Part shown: one piece after another, positions 21,710-32,146 of the stretch | Layout: the number at the start of each line of letters is the position of its first letter | Numbering within the stretch: position 1 is the first letter of the stretch | Source: Amyelois transitella | Taxonomy: Eukaryota; Arthropoda; Insecta; Lepidoptera; Pyralidae | Direction: 5' to 3' | NCBI RefSeq assembly: GCF_032362555.1 | Contig: NC_083507.1 | Coordinates: 1,057,001-1,121,000, forward strand | Length of the DNA stretch: 64,000 bases | Notes under the pieces: generated by a model | The model's input: the letters and a program-made list of their open reading frames with translations, nothing else | The model's database searches: none | Told to the model about the DNA's origin: nothing | Program-made: the position numbers and the translations under genes

Positions 21710-21880
21710 GGGATAGGCTTACAAAATTGGGATTCGTCTTTTAGGCGACGGGATAGCAACCTGTCACTATTTGGATCTCAATTCTATCATTAAGCCAAAT
21801 AGCTGAACGTGGCCGATCAGTGTTTTCAAGACTGTTGGCTCTGTCTACCCCACAAGGGATATACACGTACAATATGTATG
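21710..21880 (+). mobile_element. SINE family A, 5'-truncated
   Basis: GGGATAGGCTTACAAAATTG to a short GTATGTACC tail. Confidence 0.75.
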
Positions 21881-21975
21881 TACCTATGTATTTAAAGCTC
21901 ATAAATTTTTCAGATTTTTGTAAGGCTAATTTTGATGATGTAAGTAACACAAAAGGCTTAACGTCAAATTTAGTT

Positions 21976-22434
21976 CACGTTTATATCGCTTGCGAGGTAG
22001 ACAGAGCCAGCAGTCTCGAAAAGACTGAAACGTTCAGCTGTACGGCTTCATGATAGAATTCCAATAGTGACAGGTTGGACATAGGACATTGCTTTTGCCT
22101 ACAATAGGAATCTTAAGTTTATTAGCCTATCATTTAGTGAAAAATACATGGAGGGGTTAGAATTGAATCCTATATACATACATAGAATCACGTTTATATT
22201 CATTGCAGGATAGACAGAGCCAAAAGTCTTAAAAAGACTTGATAGGCCACGTTCAGCTGTTTGGCTTAATGATAGAATTGAGATTCAAATAGTGACAGGT
22301 TGCAAGCCTGTCGCCTAAAAGAAGAATCTCAAGTTCATTAGCCTATCACTTAGTCGCCTTTTGCGACATCCATGGGAAAGAGATGGAGTGGTCCTATTTT
22401 TTTCTAATGGTACAGGGAACCACACGATCCTATA
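21976..22434 (-). mobile_element. Two SINE family A copies in tandem
   Basis: 21976-22160 is diverged and lacks the head. 22173-22434 is complete but for the last head bases and ends only about 7 bp from the splice donor at 22441, the closest repeat-to-exon contact here. Confidence 0.8.
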
Positions 22435-22441
22435 TGTTTAC

Positions 22442-22596
22442 CTTTTAACGATATATTTGATGATAAGCGACATCGTCCTGTTGAGGAAAACCTGGTTTTC
22501 CTTCTTCAGGTCGAAGAGCAGTTCCTCGTCAAAGTTGGTGTCCTGAAGGGCTTCCACTATACCCTTGGCAAGACGACGATTTTTCTGAAAGAACTC
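22442..22596 (-). CDS. Exon 1 of the visible part of the unidentified minus-strand gene
   Basis: A 155 nt internal exon: 51 codons plus AG of a split Arg codon. Acceptor TTGTTCTTTAG, donor AAAAG|GTAAAC. The peptide starts EFFQKNRRLAKGIVEAL, includes NFDEELLFDLKKENQ and ends SLIIKYIVK; it is a mix of charged and hydrophobic residues fitting amphipathic helices. A second acceptor 12 nt in (TTCTTTCAG|AAAAAT) is in frame and would drop EFFQ, so alternative acceptor use is possible. No ATG begins it, so earlier exons must lie at higher coordinates. I could not find them, and the gene start may be outside the window. Downstream exons at 20715, 20060, 19143 and 18571 continue the frame. Confidence 0.7.
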
Positions 22597-22811
22597 CTAA
22601 AGAACAAAGAGTTTTTGTGAAAAGGCGTCGAAAATGATAAAATTATATCTATCTCATTCCCTCTTATTATGCGGGTTCTCAGTTTTACGCATGTATTGTG
22701 ATGTGAACCTTAATTTATTGTAAAATATTCCAGATTTAAATGTTAAATAAAGAACCCATAAAGCTACATCATTAATTAAAAATTATATATTTATGCTTAA
22801 TTTAATAAAAA

Positions 22812-23170
22812 CTTAAGAGTGTCGCTGGTCGAAATGCGTGATGCGCATAAAAAGGCAAAGGTTCAAATCCCACCTCGGCCATGAACCAATGAGTATTTTC
22901 GAAGTTATGTACATTAGTTTGAATACTAACCGATGCTTTTACGGCGAGGGAAAACATCGTGAGGAAACCTGCACATTCAGGCAATTGTATGTGTAACCAT
23001 GTTCGATCCAATACGGGTTAGGTTTACCTGCAAAGGTTGCGGAGGTCAGACGGGAGTCGCTTCGTGTAAAAAACCTGACTCACCCAATCCAGGGTCCATG
23101 GTCAAGGTATTCCCCGAACTCGTCAGAGTGATGACGATGCAACTGGTGCTGAAGCCAGGAAGAAGATGAA
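22812..23170 (+). mobile_element. SINE family C, near full length
   Basis: tRNA-like head from GTCGCTGGTCGAAATGCG with a degenerate box B (GGTTCAAATCC), then the body to GCTGAAGCCAGGAAGAAG. Confidence 0.8.
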
Positions 23171-24203
23171 GAATTTAATAGAAACTTCAAACTAAAATTG
23201 GTTTGATGAAAACTATCAAGTTATTGGAAGGAATTAATCGTAGGGAATTTGACTCGCACTGTGGTCAGTATTTATCTAGAACGCGCGGTTTCGTATGATT
23301 TTTTTTATACTTTATGATTTTAATTTTCAGTTTTTCACACGTGTATAGCTACATAGTTTACAAACAAACAACAATTTGTATTTCATGTTGTTGAGCCATG
23401 CACTAAAATTATTTCCAAAAAAATCAACGGCACTAAAATGTAAAATGTTTGTGCCCGTAAAGTTTTTATGTTAGCCAAAAAAAGCCTCTCTATTAAATCC
23501 GGAATACTAGATACTGCGATAAAACTAAAAAAAAAAAGAAATTACGCAATAGCGAAACATTTCTCATGAATCCGCGCGAATTTCGCCAAAAACAAAATAG
23601 AATTTCGGCTGTCAGCGTGCCTTAAACAAGCCGAACACACAATAAGCTGCCAGTTCCATTTTATGTATATTTTTAAAATTGGAATTGTAGCTTCATTCGG
23701 GGTTCTATAGCGGAACGTCTGTGCCTTGTAGCGTTCCTGTTTTAAAATTCGAACGAGCACGTGAAATGTTCTCGACAAAACAATTACAATTAGGGTGTGA
23801 ACAGGATACAGTGAGCGTTGAATAAAGCTGGGATACACTGTTAGTACGATACTTTTTACGTCTGGTATTTTTACAATTAGAGTTCCCGGCAGAATATTTC
23901 GGGATTACGATCTTAGTTGAAAGTTTATTTTAGTTTCTAATGAGCCGTAAGATCGAAGTTATTCTCAAAAACTTTGAGAAACGTATGGGATCAATTTGAT
24001 TTGGTAAGAACAGTAGAAATATGGCTTATACAGGCAGTGGTAGCAGGTAGACATTTTTCTTCGATAATTTGAAAACATACTTATCTAAAAAGCAGTCGAA
24101 AATAATTAAAAATAGTTAATACCTCTCATCTTTTTCACGTTAAGAACACATGCCTACTTCCCCAGGGCATAATGTAGAATCGCAGACTATATATTTCCGA
24201 TTG
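23171..24203. other. Mostly single-copy sequence
   Basis: No repeat family is recognised. The patch 23540-23840 is less AT-rich than its surroundings, with a 98-codon minus-strand ORF lacking splice or domain support. Confidence 0.4.
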
Positions 24204-24412
24204 CCGTGTGGTTCCCGGCACCAATAGAAAAAAGAGTAGGACTATTCCATCTCTTTCCCATTGATGTAATAAAAAGCGACTAATGGATAGGCTTGTAAAC
24301 TTACGATTTTTTTTAGGATATGGGCTAGCAATCTGGCACTATCATTCAGCCAAACAGCTGAACATGGCCTTCAGTATTTCCAAGACTGTTGGCTCTGTCT
24401 ACCCCGCAAGGG
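24204..24412 (+). mobile_element. SINE family A, no tail
   Basis: Complete head, internal deletion after GGGCTAGCAATC, ends at CCCCGCAAGGGT without the ATGT tail. Confidence 0.75.
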
Positions 24413-24919
24413 TAAGACTTGACTTGGCTCTGCCTACCCCGCGCTTGCCAATTACCATGTCCCTTCTTTTGCTTAAAAACTCTACGTTTTTTTATACAAA
24501 AATCTCTGTCTGCACTTACTTCTTGCACGTTCCCGCTCGCTCCCAGGACAAAAAACAAAATAAAAACCCGGCGGCATACGGCCATTCTCAACTGCAATAT
24601 TCACTTCAACTGCCTATACTCATTTTATTTTCACAGCGCAACGTACAACATACAGAATTTTCAATGGTATCGTTTTAAAATTCAGCAAAGAGGTGGTTCC
24701 CTACCACAAATGTTGCCTGTTGGCCTTAAAAATGTATTTTTTATAATGGCGACACATTTAAAAAAGTGTTTAAAAGTGATCCCCAGACGAATAAAAGCGT
24801 TATTTATAATGGAAAAGGCGTGAAACGCATGCAGGTTTATTCAGATAGCGTTAGGCTAGTAGCATAGTGGAGTCGGCGAGACGTGCCGTTGAATAGCGCG
24901 TTTTAAAATACGCGTTTGA
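24413..24919. other. Unrecognised stretch
   Basis: Two overlapping ORFs of about 130 codons start inside the A copy and run on. They have no domain signature and are probably chance. Confidence 0.4.
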
Positions 24920-25250
24920 TACATACATTTATAAATATAATCACGTCTATATCCCTTGCAGGTTAGACAGTGCCAGCAGTCTTAAAAAGACTGATAGGCC
25001 ACGTTCAGCTGTTTGGCTTAATGATAGATTTGAGATACAAATAGTGACAGATTGCTAGCCTTTCGCCTAAATGAAGAATCCCAAGTTTATAAGCCTATCC
25101 CAAAGTCGCCTTTTACGACACCCACGGGGAAAGAGATGGAGTGGTCCTATTATTTTTTCTAAAACTCACAGCTTTTTCCCTTTCGGCGTAGACAGAGCCA
25201 ACAGTCTTAAAAAGACAGAAGCCACGTTTTCAGACCATTGGCACTCATAT
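24920..25250 (-). mobile_element. Two SINE family A pieces in tandem
   Basis: 24920-25160 lacks only the head. 25167-25250 is a tail-side fragment starting TTTTTCCCTTTCGGCGTAGA. Confidence 0.75.
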
Positions 25251-25567
25251 TATCTTTGACGACTTCAAACCAGGTTTACTTCTTTCTTTCTTTCTCTACT
25301 CGGGCCCTGGCGGAGGCGGCGTGACAAATAAAACAAAGAAAACTTCACAATATTATCCATACTGAAATAAAAAAGAGAAAAATTTGTATTTTTTTTGTAT
25401 CAATTTTAATTTACTCAAAAAAAACGACTTTACTAATTTGACGATATTTGGCACAAAGACATGATAAACATAAGCCTTTTTTTTGGGAATTCCCACGGGA
25501 GCAAAGCATTGCACAACAGCTACTTATCTATAAGGTTCATGAATCGCACGTAATAACTGTATTATTA
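25251..25567. other. Unrecognised, with a (CTTT)n run
   Basis: CTTT repeats at 25281-25295, then a GC-rich patch ending GGCGGAGGCGGCGTGACAAA with AATAAA after it on the plus strand. No ORF supports a gene end. Confidence 0.35.
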
Positions 25568-25745
25568 ACTAGCTATGCTAATAGTTTTTTGGGCATCATT
25601 GAGCGTTGCAGCGTGATGTGATACAGCCTTAAGCCTTCCTCGATAAATGGTCTATTCAACACAAAAACAATTTTTCAATTCGAACCAGTAGTTGCTGAGA
25701 TTAGCGCGTTCAAACAAACAAACAAACTCTTCAGCTTTATAATCA
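25568..25745 (+). mobile_element. Helitron-like family E with internal deletions
   Basis: AACTAGCTATGCTAATAG start, GGGCATCATTGAGCG junction (deletion), typical CAGCTTTATAAT end. Confidence 0.65.
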
Positions 25746-26187
25746 CGTGTATTTCGAAAAAAAAACGCGCTTACACACTGCGCGTTTCGAACGCATGACT
25801 TTGAATTCCAACCATAAAGCAATTGTTTTTATGCGGTTTTCCCGTGCGCCGGAACGGTTTGCGTTCCCGTAACGGATGTCGGATTACATCCGTGTTGTTT
25901 ATGTTTAATGAGGACGTTAACGTTTAACAAATTCACCGGGGGTTTCAGAGGTTTTTGGGTATGGCTTATGGTCTTAAATTGGAGTTGAATATAACTGACT
26001 TATGTACGTATTATTTGAGGGCACATTGGCGTTATAGCCGAGACGAGCTAAACTTAAGAACTCTGAAGAAAATCTTTTCAGTAAAAGTTAGTTTTCTCAA
26101 AAGATATCGTTATTATATATATGTATCTATATAATTTTCACTGTCAATCGCAATGGTGGAATAAAATTTTATATTAAATTATCATGT
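25746..26187. other. Mostly single-copy; GC-richer start
   Basis: 25760-25930 is CpG-rich (for example CGTGCGCCGGAACGG) but has no ORF or splice signal I can use. Confidence 0.4.
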
Positions 26188-26465
26188 GCATACATACATA
26201 CATACATATAATCTTTACACAGAGCTTTAGACAGAGCCAACAGTCTTGAAAATTGGTCCACGTTCAGCTATTTAGCTTTTAGATAGAATTGAGATTAGTA
26301 GATATATAGTAACGGATAGATAGATAGTGACGGGTTGCTAGCCTATCGCCTAAAAGAATAATCCCTAGTTTATTTTTCAATTCGTACCAGTAGTTCCTGA
26401 GATTAGCGTGTTCAAACAAACAAACAAAAAATCTCTTCATTTTGCTTTATAATATTAGTATAGAT
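26188..26465. mobile_element. SINE A fragment (minus) joined to a Helitron-like E 3' end (plus)
   Basis: 26188-26365 is the A tail side with a GATAGATAGATAGTGACGGG expansion. 26366-26465 is the last 100 bp of E ending TTATAATATTAGTATAGAT. Confidence 0.65.
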
Positions 26466-26685
26466 TCATCTTAACTTCTAGCTCGTAAATATGTCTTGTA
26501 GTATAGAATTCGCCTATTGCAATAAATCCAGCGTGTGGCAAATAAAAGTGCGGATTGCGACACCTCGTCATATACATAGTACCTATACACTGCCCGACTT
26601 GAAGTATAGTAAAAACATAGTCTCACATCGCGTAGCAATAGAGATACAATTCCTGTCATTTAACTTCAAATAAATATAACCAACT

Positions 26686-27158
26686 GTGCCGTGTGGTTCC
26701 CGGCACCAATACAAAAAAGAATAGGACCACTCCATCATCTTCCCATGGATGTCGTAAAAGGCGACTAATAGGCTTACAAACTTGGGATTCTTTTTAAGGC
26801 GATGGGCTAGCAACCTGTCACTATTTGAATCTCAATTCTATCATTAAGCCTAACAGCTGAACGTGGCCTACCAGTCTTTCAACACTGCTGGCTATGTCTA
26901 CCCCGCAAGGGATATATACGTGATTATATGTATGTATAAACTAACTATAGCTGTCGTAAAAGGCGACTAAGGGATATGCTAAGAAACTTGGGATTCTTTT
27001 TAAGGCGATGGGCTAGCAACCTGTCACTATTTGAATCACAATACTATTATCATCAAGCCAATAAAGCTGAACGCGGCCTATCATTCTTTCAAGACTGCTG
27101 TCTCTGTTATCCCGCAAGGCACATAGACGTGTTTATATGACCATATGTATGTATAAAT
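26686..27158 (+). mobile_element. Two SINE family A copies in tandem
   Basis: 26686-26938 is full. 26946-27158 starts at CTGTCGTAAAAGGCG. Both share the GGGATTCTTTTTAAGGCG variant, so they likely arose by local duplication. Confidence 0.85.
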
Positions 27159-27163
27159 GAACA

Positions 27164-27215
27164 TGAAGTATCCTATTATACCTAATGAATAAAAATTTTG
27201 AATTTAGAATTATAA
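27164..27215 (+). mobile_element. Family K, 3' end
   Basis: TGAAGTATCCTATTATACCT with AATAAAAATTTTGAATTT, as at the end of the 30.4 kb copy. Confidence 0.45.
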
Positions 27216-27279
27216 TTTTTTTAAACCAAACCCGTTTAAGGCAATGCCAAATAACCAGGATAACCGAGTCGCGCAACCG

Positions 27280-27460
27280 TAGTCCAAATATTGTATCGTC
27301 CGCTATCGGCCAGTTTTCCGGCCGCCGCCGGCGCATTTATCTCGCCGGCATCTCGCCGAATGAAATTCCATTCAATTTCCGCGGTAGTTTTTCGCGAAAC
27401 AGCCTTTAGGGTGCGGATACGCGGTCGTAAATAGCGGACGATAGATTTGAGGCGGGTTTG
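27280..27460. repeat. GC-rich element with perfect 13 bp inverted ends
   Basis: TATCGTCCGCTAT at 27294-27306 and ATAGCGGACGATA at 27431-27443. CAAAT and ATTTG lie outside as a second matched pair. The interior is CpG-rich (GGCCGCCGCCGGCGC). It could be a MITE or part of a promoter. Confidence 0.5.
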
Positions 27461-28291
27461 AGTGGTGCTTATTTGAAACTGTTTTAGCAGTATTATTTGT
27501 ATTTAGATATTTCTTCTGTATTAAGAAAGCAAAAGATGTAAGTAAGTAAATGCTTTATTGTTCATTAAAGGAGTACATTACAAATAAAAACAGTACTGTA
27601 GAAAGGCGGGCTTATCCCTAAGTGGTATCTCTTTCAGCCAACCTGAATGATTAGATGTCTGTTATTCATGTTATTCCAACGAATAACAGAAAGGTAGTAA
27701 AAGAAAAGAAAACCAGCTTATCGCTCTATAGCAATAAATTCGTTGAGTTATGACTTTTTTGTATTTCTGCAACTCACGCCCTTATTGATTTGTATTTAGA
27801 ATAGAATAGATTTATTTTCAAAATTGGATACAAGGTATCACTTATTTCATATGTACATTTTAAATTGTGTGTGGCAAATCAAATAAATGAATTATCTATC
27901 TGTCTGTCTTAATACAGTACATTTGAAGTATTCATGTAAGTATTTAAATGACAATATTTCTATTATTGATGTTTTCTAAATATTGATTTAGCGTCGAATT
28001 CGCCTCTGTACCTCATAGACCTTTTACTGTGATGTCTTTGTTTAAATGACCTAGATTTTGTAAGTTTTCACTGTGGATCTATTGACTACAGTTGACAAGT
28101 TCAAGTTAATATATGTATCTTTCTTCCCTTTCTCTCTATCTATAAGTTTAACCGATACACAGGACCATCCACATATATCATGTCCTAATCATAATCATTT
28201 ATTCCATGAATATGGTTACAATGTAGGTGTATTTAAGTATAGTTTCCGTGAACACTTTGTCACTTGCTATACTCGTATTTAATAACATAAC
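27461..28291. other. Mostly unrecognised; possible diverged J end
   Basis: 27541-27650 resembles an antisense LINE 3' end (TGCTTTATTG, AAAGGCGGGCTTATCCCTAA, TCTCTTTCAGCCAACCTG). The rest shows nothing. Confidence 0.4.
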
Positions 28292-28565
28292 CTTATACAT
28301 ACATACATATCATCACGTCTATATCCCTTACGGGGTAGACAGAGCCAACAGTCTTGAAAAGACTGAAAAGCCACGTTCAGCTATTTGGCTTAATGATAGA
28401 ATTGAGATTCAAAGAGTGACAGGTTGCTAGCCTGCCGCTAGCTTGTCGCCTAAAAAAGAATCCAGAGTTGTAAGCCTATCCCTTAGTCGCCTTTTACGAC
28501 ATCCATGGGAAAGAGATGGAGTGGTCCTATTCTTTTTTGTATTGGTGCCGGGAACCACACGGCAC
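28292..28565 (-). mobile_element. SINE family A, full copy
   Basis: Complete, with an extra duplication GCTAGCCTGCCGCTAGCTTG in the middle. Confidence 0.85.
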
Positions 28566-28689
28566 CTTATATTAGGTTACTATATTGTATAGTAGAAATA
28601 TTGAAGAATTGCAAACCCATTGCACACATGCAAAATATCTAGTTTTATATTTTAATAAATTGGGACCACTCTACGGGACTTCTTATTTA

Positions 28690-28845
28690 TTTACAACTAC
28701 TTTTTACCCGCAGCTTCGCCCTCGCGAATTTAGCGCCATCTACTTACAACGTAATTTTGCGGGAATATTTCAATTCGAACCAGTAGTCCCTGATATTAGC
28801 GCATTCAAACAAAGAAACAAATAAACTCTTCAGTATTATAATATT
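28690..28845 (+). mobile_element. Helitron-like variant, short
   Basis: ACCCGCAGCTTCGCCCTCGC start, E-like CAATTCGAACCAGTAGTCCC and end AGTATTATAATATTAAA. Confidence 0.55.
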
Positions 28846-29047
28846 AAATTTAATTTGTCATTAATAACATTAGTTGGAAAGAATCATTAATAACGCTGAC
28901 ACTGGTCGTGTAATCGCAGCCTAAAATCACGTCGTAGAATTGGACCGTTAAAGAATTTTGAAGTTCATGCATCGGGGCGAAATGTACTTTTCCCCCATCA
29001 ATTTCGTTTCACGACGAAATCTCTTAGTATTTTCTATATTTATGATG

Positions 29048-29310
29048 TTTAAGAGATGGAATGGTATTCTTTTTCTATTGGTGCCGGATACTACACTATT
29101 TCCCATAGATGTCGTAAAAGGCGTAACATATGTACCTATCTCACTTATAAACTTAAGATTTGGTTTTAGGCGATGGGCTAGCAACCTGTCACTATTTAAA
29201 TCTCAATTCTATCATTAAGCCGAATAGATGAACGTGGCCGTTCAGTCTTTACAAGACTGTTGGCTCTGTCTACCTCTCAAGGGATATAGACGTGACCATA
29301 TCTATGTATG
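29048..29310 (+). mobile_element. SINE family A, rearranged
   Basis: Starts with a head-side piece in inverted order (GGAATGGTATTC, GGTGCCGGATACTACAC), then the plus-sense body from TTTCCCATAGATGTCG to the tail. Confidence 0.65.
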
Positions 29311-29483
29311 TTTCTATTTAAATAGTAAAACAATGTATGAAGCGAGTAGAGAATGTATACAGTTTCTGTATAGCCCAGATCTGTCCATCTAAACTCAGAC
29401 ATACATCACGAATAGACGATGCATATGATATAAGTTCAGTATTTAACAAAATTTACTAAGTACGTGAAAATAAATATGGCTAC

Positions 29484-29712
29484 TTACATATATATAATCA
29501 CGTACATATCCCTTGCGGGGTAGACAGAGCCAACAGTCTTAAAAAGACTGATAGGCCACGTTTAGCTGTTTGGCTTAATGATAGAATTGATCACTATGTG
29601 AATATCAATTCTATCATCAAGCCGAAAAGCTGAATGTCGCATGTCAGTATTTTCAAGACTATTAGCCCTGTTCCCCCCGTAAGGGATATAGACGTGACTA
29701 CATGTATGTACG
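29484..29712. repeat. Inverted dimer of SINE A 3' halves
   Basis: 29484-29590 is the minus-sense A tail half; 29591-29712 is the plus-sense tail half. They meet at ATAGAATTGATCACTATGTG, making a near-palindrome with ~100 bp arms. Confidence 0.85.
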
Positions 29713-30106
29713 TATAAATCACTTACAATAGCGGGCTTATCGTAAGTGATTTATACGGGCGTGAAAAGATCTCTTCCAGTCAACAGGTTAAAAAATTTCT
29801 TTTACAAGTTTCCTCTCTTTAGCGTTATCTAACTATATGTTGGTCGGTGACCCCGTCCATCTATCCGGGAACTCAGCTGTCGTGCGTCGTGTTTAGGGAA
29901 ATAGAAGTTTCGCGAAACATGCCCCGGCGATAAAAGCGATTGTATGGAAACTCTATAAAGGGGTGAAATATGGTAAATGTGTCGGAACGAAACGACATCT
30001 GACTGGGCTGTGTTGGTACTTTTATTAGTTCGTTGAAAGATTGTTGAGGGTCAAGGGCGTGAGATCTTGGGACAGGCAGAGTATACAATTAAGCGTCTCT
30101 TGAATA
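29713..30106. other. Single-copy stretch with a TATA-like word
   Basis: CTCTATAAAGGGG at about 29951 lies in GC-richer sequence. A 71-codon minus-strand ORF has no support. 29735-29795 may be a J trace (TCTCTTCCAGTCAACAGG). Confidence 0.35.
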
Positions 30107-30230
30107 ACATACATATAATCACGTCTTTTTTCCTTACGCGGCATACAGAGTCAACAGTCTCACAAAGACTGAAAGGCCACGTTCAGCTGTATGTCTTAAA
30201 AATCGAATTGAGATACAAATAGTGACAGGT
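30107..30230 (-). mobile_element. SINE family A, tail half
   Basis: CATACATATAATCACGTC to GTGACAGGTTGCA. Confidence 0.75.
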
Positions 30231-30255
30231 TGCAAAATACAGGTTGTATAATAAA

Positions 30256-30676
30256 TAAACAAATAAATCTATACAGGACAAATTACACATATTGAGCTAG
30301 CCTCGAAGTAAGTTCGAGACTTGTGTTACGAGATACTAACTCAACGATACTGTATTTCACAATAAATACTTATTATAAACATCCAAGACCCAGGCTAAAC
30401 AGAAAAAGTTCTTTTCTCATCATCAGTTTGTTACCGCTTCTTCTGCACTGACGCCTTGGAAGCGGCAGTAAACTTAGTTTTAAGTAATTTATTTCACGTC
30501 AACCAATGTTGTTAAACCATACGTTTTGACAATTATTAAGCGATATGAAGTATCCTATAGTGATGAATAAAAATTATGAAATTGAATTTGAATCATCGCG
30601 CCCTGGCCGGGATTCGCACCCGGGACCTCCGGTGTCACAGACAAGCGTACTACCGCTGCGCCACAGAGGCCGTCAA
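30256..30676 (-). mobile_element. SINE family B split by a family K insertion
   Basis: Tail and body at 30256-30420, head at 30595-30676 (box B in GGATTCGCACCCGGG). Between them lies a K element (30421-30594). ATCAT/CATC words at both junctions look like a target duplication. Confidence 0.8.
30421..30594 (+). mobile_element. Family K, near full copy
   Basis: GTTACCGCTTCTTCTGCACTG pairs in part with GGAAGCGGCAGTAA. It ends with AATAAAAATTATGAAATTG. Related copies are at 36359 and 42384. Confidence 0.6.
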
Positions 30677-30831
30677 ATAATCGACATTTTCTTTTCAGCA
30701 TATGTAGAGCTGATGGCGTGGGGCGTCGGTGCGCGGCGCTAGTCTGCCCCCATGGGAAAGACCTCTGGGGGGCGCCCCGACACCGGTGTCAGAGCGCAGA
30801 GGTTCCATAATAGAAGGTAATTATAAATAAT

Positions 30832-31338
30832 AACAACATAACATCAACTTCTCCAAAGGGCCTCTACGTGTTGGATTTATATCCCCACTCAAGCCTCTCA
30901 AAAGTCCGGGGTGTATAGACCTGTGAAATCCAAGAGGAGAAACATAATAATAAATAATAAAAGGCGTCGGGACGTGACGACCCCATCGCCCCCTGGGTCA
31001 CCTTCCCAGTGCAATCAGTCTCCGCAGGGCAGCTTGTGGCGAGCTGTTGGGGAGTAGCGACCCCACGGACCTGAGTGCTCCCAGGGGAGGCCCCTGTTCC
31101 TGGCCTCCGATCTTCCTTCGCCAAGGTGGACTGTCTTATTTTGTAATAGCTCTACCTCCTGCCGAGACATGTTCATGGACATATCAATATTGATATGCCC
31201 GGGAACGGGTTTTGGCAGGAGAACAACATAACATCAACTCCTCCAAAGGGCCTCTACGTGTTGGATTTATATCCCCACGCAAGCCTCTCAAAAATCCGGG
31301 GTGTATAGACCCGTGAAATCCAAAAGAAGAAACATAAT
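30832..31338. repeat. 117 bp direct repeats around a GC-rich segment and a palindrome
   Basis: AACAACATAACATCAACT to AGAAACATAAT at 30832-30948 and 31222-31338 differ at about 6 positions. Between them are a GC-rich segment and a 66 bp palindrome (31156-31221) centred on CATATCAATATTGATATG. This may be a tandemly repeated untranslated region of a retrotransposon. No polymerase ORF is present. Confidence 0.7.
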
Positions 31339-31394
31339 TTTATTTATTTTCTTCACAAAATTTTACATTTGGCACATGCAAGTAACTTAGACTA

Positions 31395-31640
31395 CTACTT
31401 ATAATAAAATAGGTAATTACGGTAAATTTTGTGAAGACTGGCGTTTGAAATAGGCTTAAAAGGTAAGTCCATTATATCATTATCCTTAAATCCTCCTGTT
31501 TTGAATGAAGAAAGACCGTTTTTACCGACCACGGGAGACCGGACGGTTATGTGGAACTTGAATCTACTATACCCGGAACAGCGCCAACAGCTTTTGTCCA
31601 GGGTGTAGGTACCATTCTCTCCATAGACCCGGCGCAACAT
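31395..31640 (-). CDS. FLYWCH-like ORF or exon, tentative
   Basis: An 81-codon ORF. The text VYGENGTYTLDKSCWRCSGY recalls the core of FLYWCH zinc-finger domains, which have a Tyr-rich strand, then WxC, then a later Cys and His. Here the later Cys is not visible (FKFHITV follows), so the zinc site would be incomplete. FLYWCH exons are frequent in insects, both in mod(mdg4)-type genes and in transposon-linked genes. The ORF begins shortly inside repeat sequence and has no clear splice sites. It may be a decayed exon, a transposon piece or chance. Confidence 0.3.
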   Translation of the reverse strand: MLRRVYGENGTYTLDKSCWRCSGYSRFKFHITVRSPVVGKNGLSSFKTGGFKDNDIMDLPFKPISNASLHKIYRNYLFYYK

Positions 31641-31660
31641 ATCATAATCCCCTTTCGGCC

Positions 31661-31857
31661 ACGTTCAAACAAAGTTTGTGAGTATGTCAGTATGGATGTT
31701 TGTTAATCTTTCACGCAAAAACTACTGAACCGATTACGATGAAATTTGGTATGTAAGTAGCTAAATGCCCAGAATAACATATAGGCTATTTATCCTGGAG
31801 TTCCTGCGAGATTGATAGGGTTTCCATGCGGGCGAAGTCGCGAGCGGCCTCTTGTAT
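31661..31857 (+). mobile_element. Helitron-like family F
   Basis: AAAGTTTGTGAGTATG start, ACGCAAAAACTACTGAACCG core, TTGATAGGGTTTCCATGCGG and GCGGCCTCTTGT end. Confidence 0.75.
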
Positions 31858-32035
31858 ATATATATAACTGAGAACAAAGTCATTGGTAGTTGGCTGTTGG
31901 TAGGATTTCTATCTGTGCTATTTCTATGCATCATGCTTTTATTCAGACACCATAATCTTTCGAACTCGAATATTATAGGCTAAAATAAATATCGATTAAA
32001 ACACCTAGTATTGATTTGAAGAGATTTTTCTTGTG

Positions 32036-32146
32036 AAAAGATGGGTTGGCAACATGTCAATGTTTAACTCTCAATTCCATCATTGATCCATACAGCTGAA
32101 CGTGGCCTTTCAGTCGTTTCGTGTCAGTTTCGTGATTATATGTATT
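32036..32146 (+). mobile_element. SINE family A, diverged 3' part
   Basis: GATGGGTTGGCAACATGTC to CGTGATTATATGTATTTA, with a deletion of the TCTACCCCGC block. Confidence 0.6.

Noticed and set aside
23542..23838. 98-codon minus-strand ORF
   Set aside because: No splice fit to the gene downstream and no recognisable motif.
24283..24823. Two overlapping ORFs of about 130 codons
   Set aside because: They begin in a SINE A copy, run in different frames over the same DNA and show no domain.
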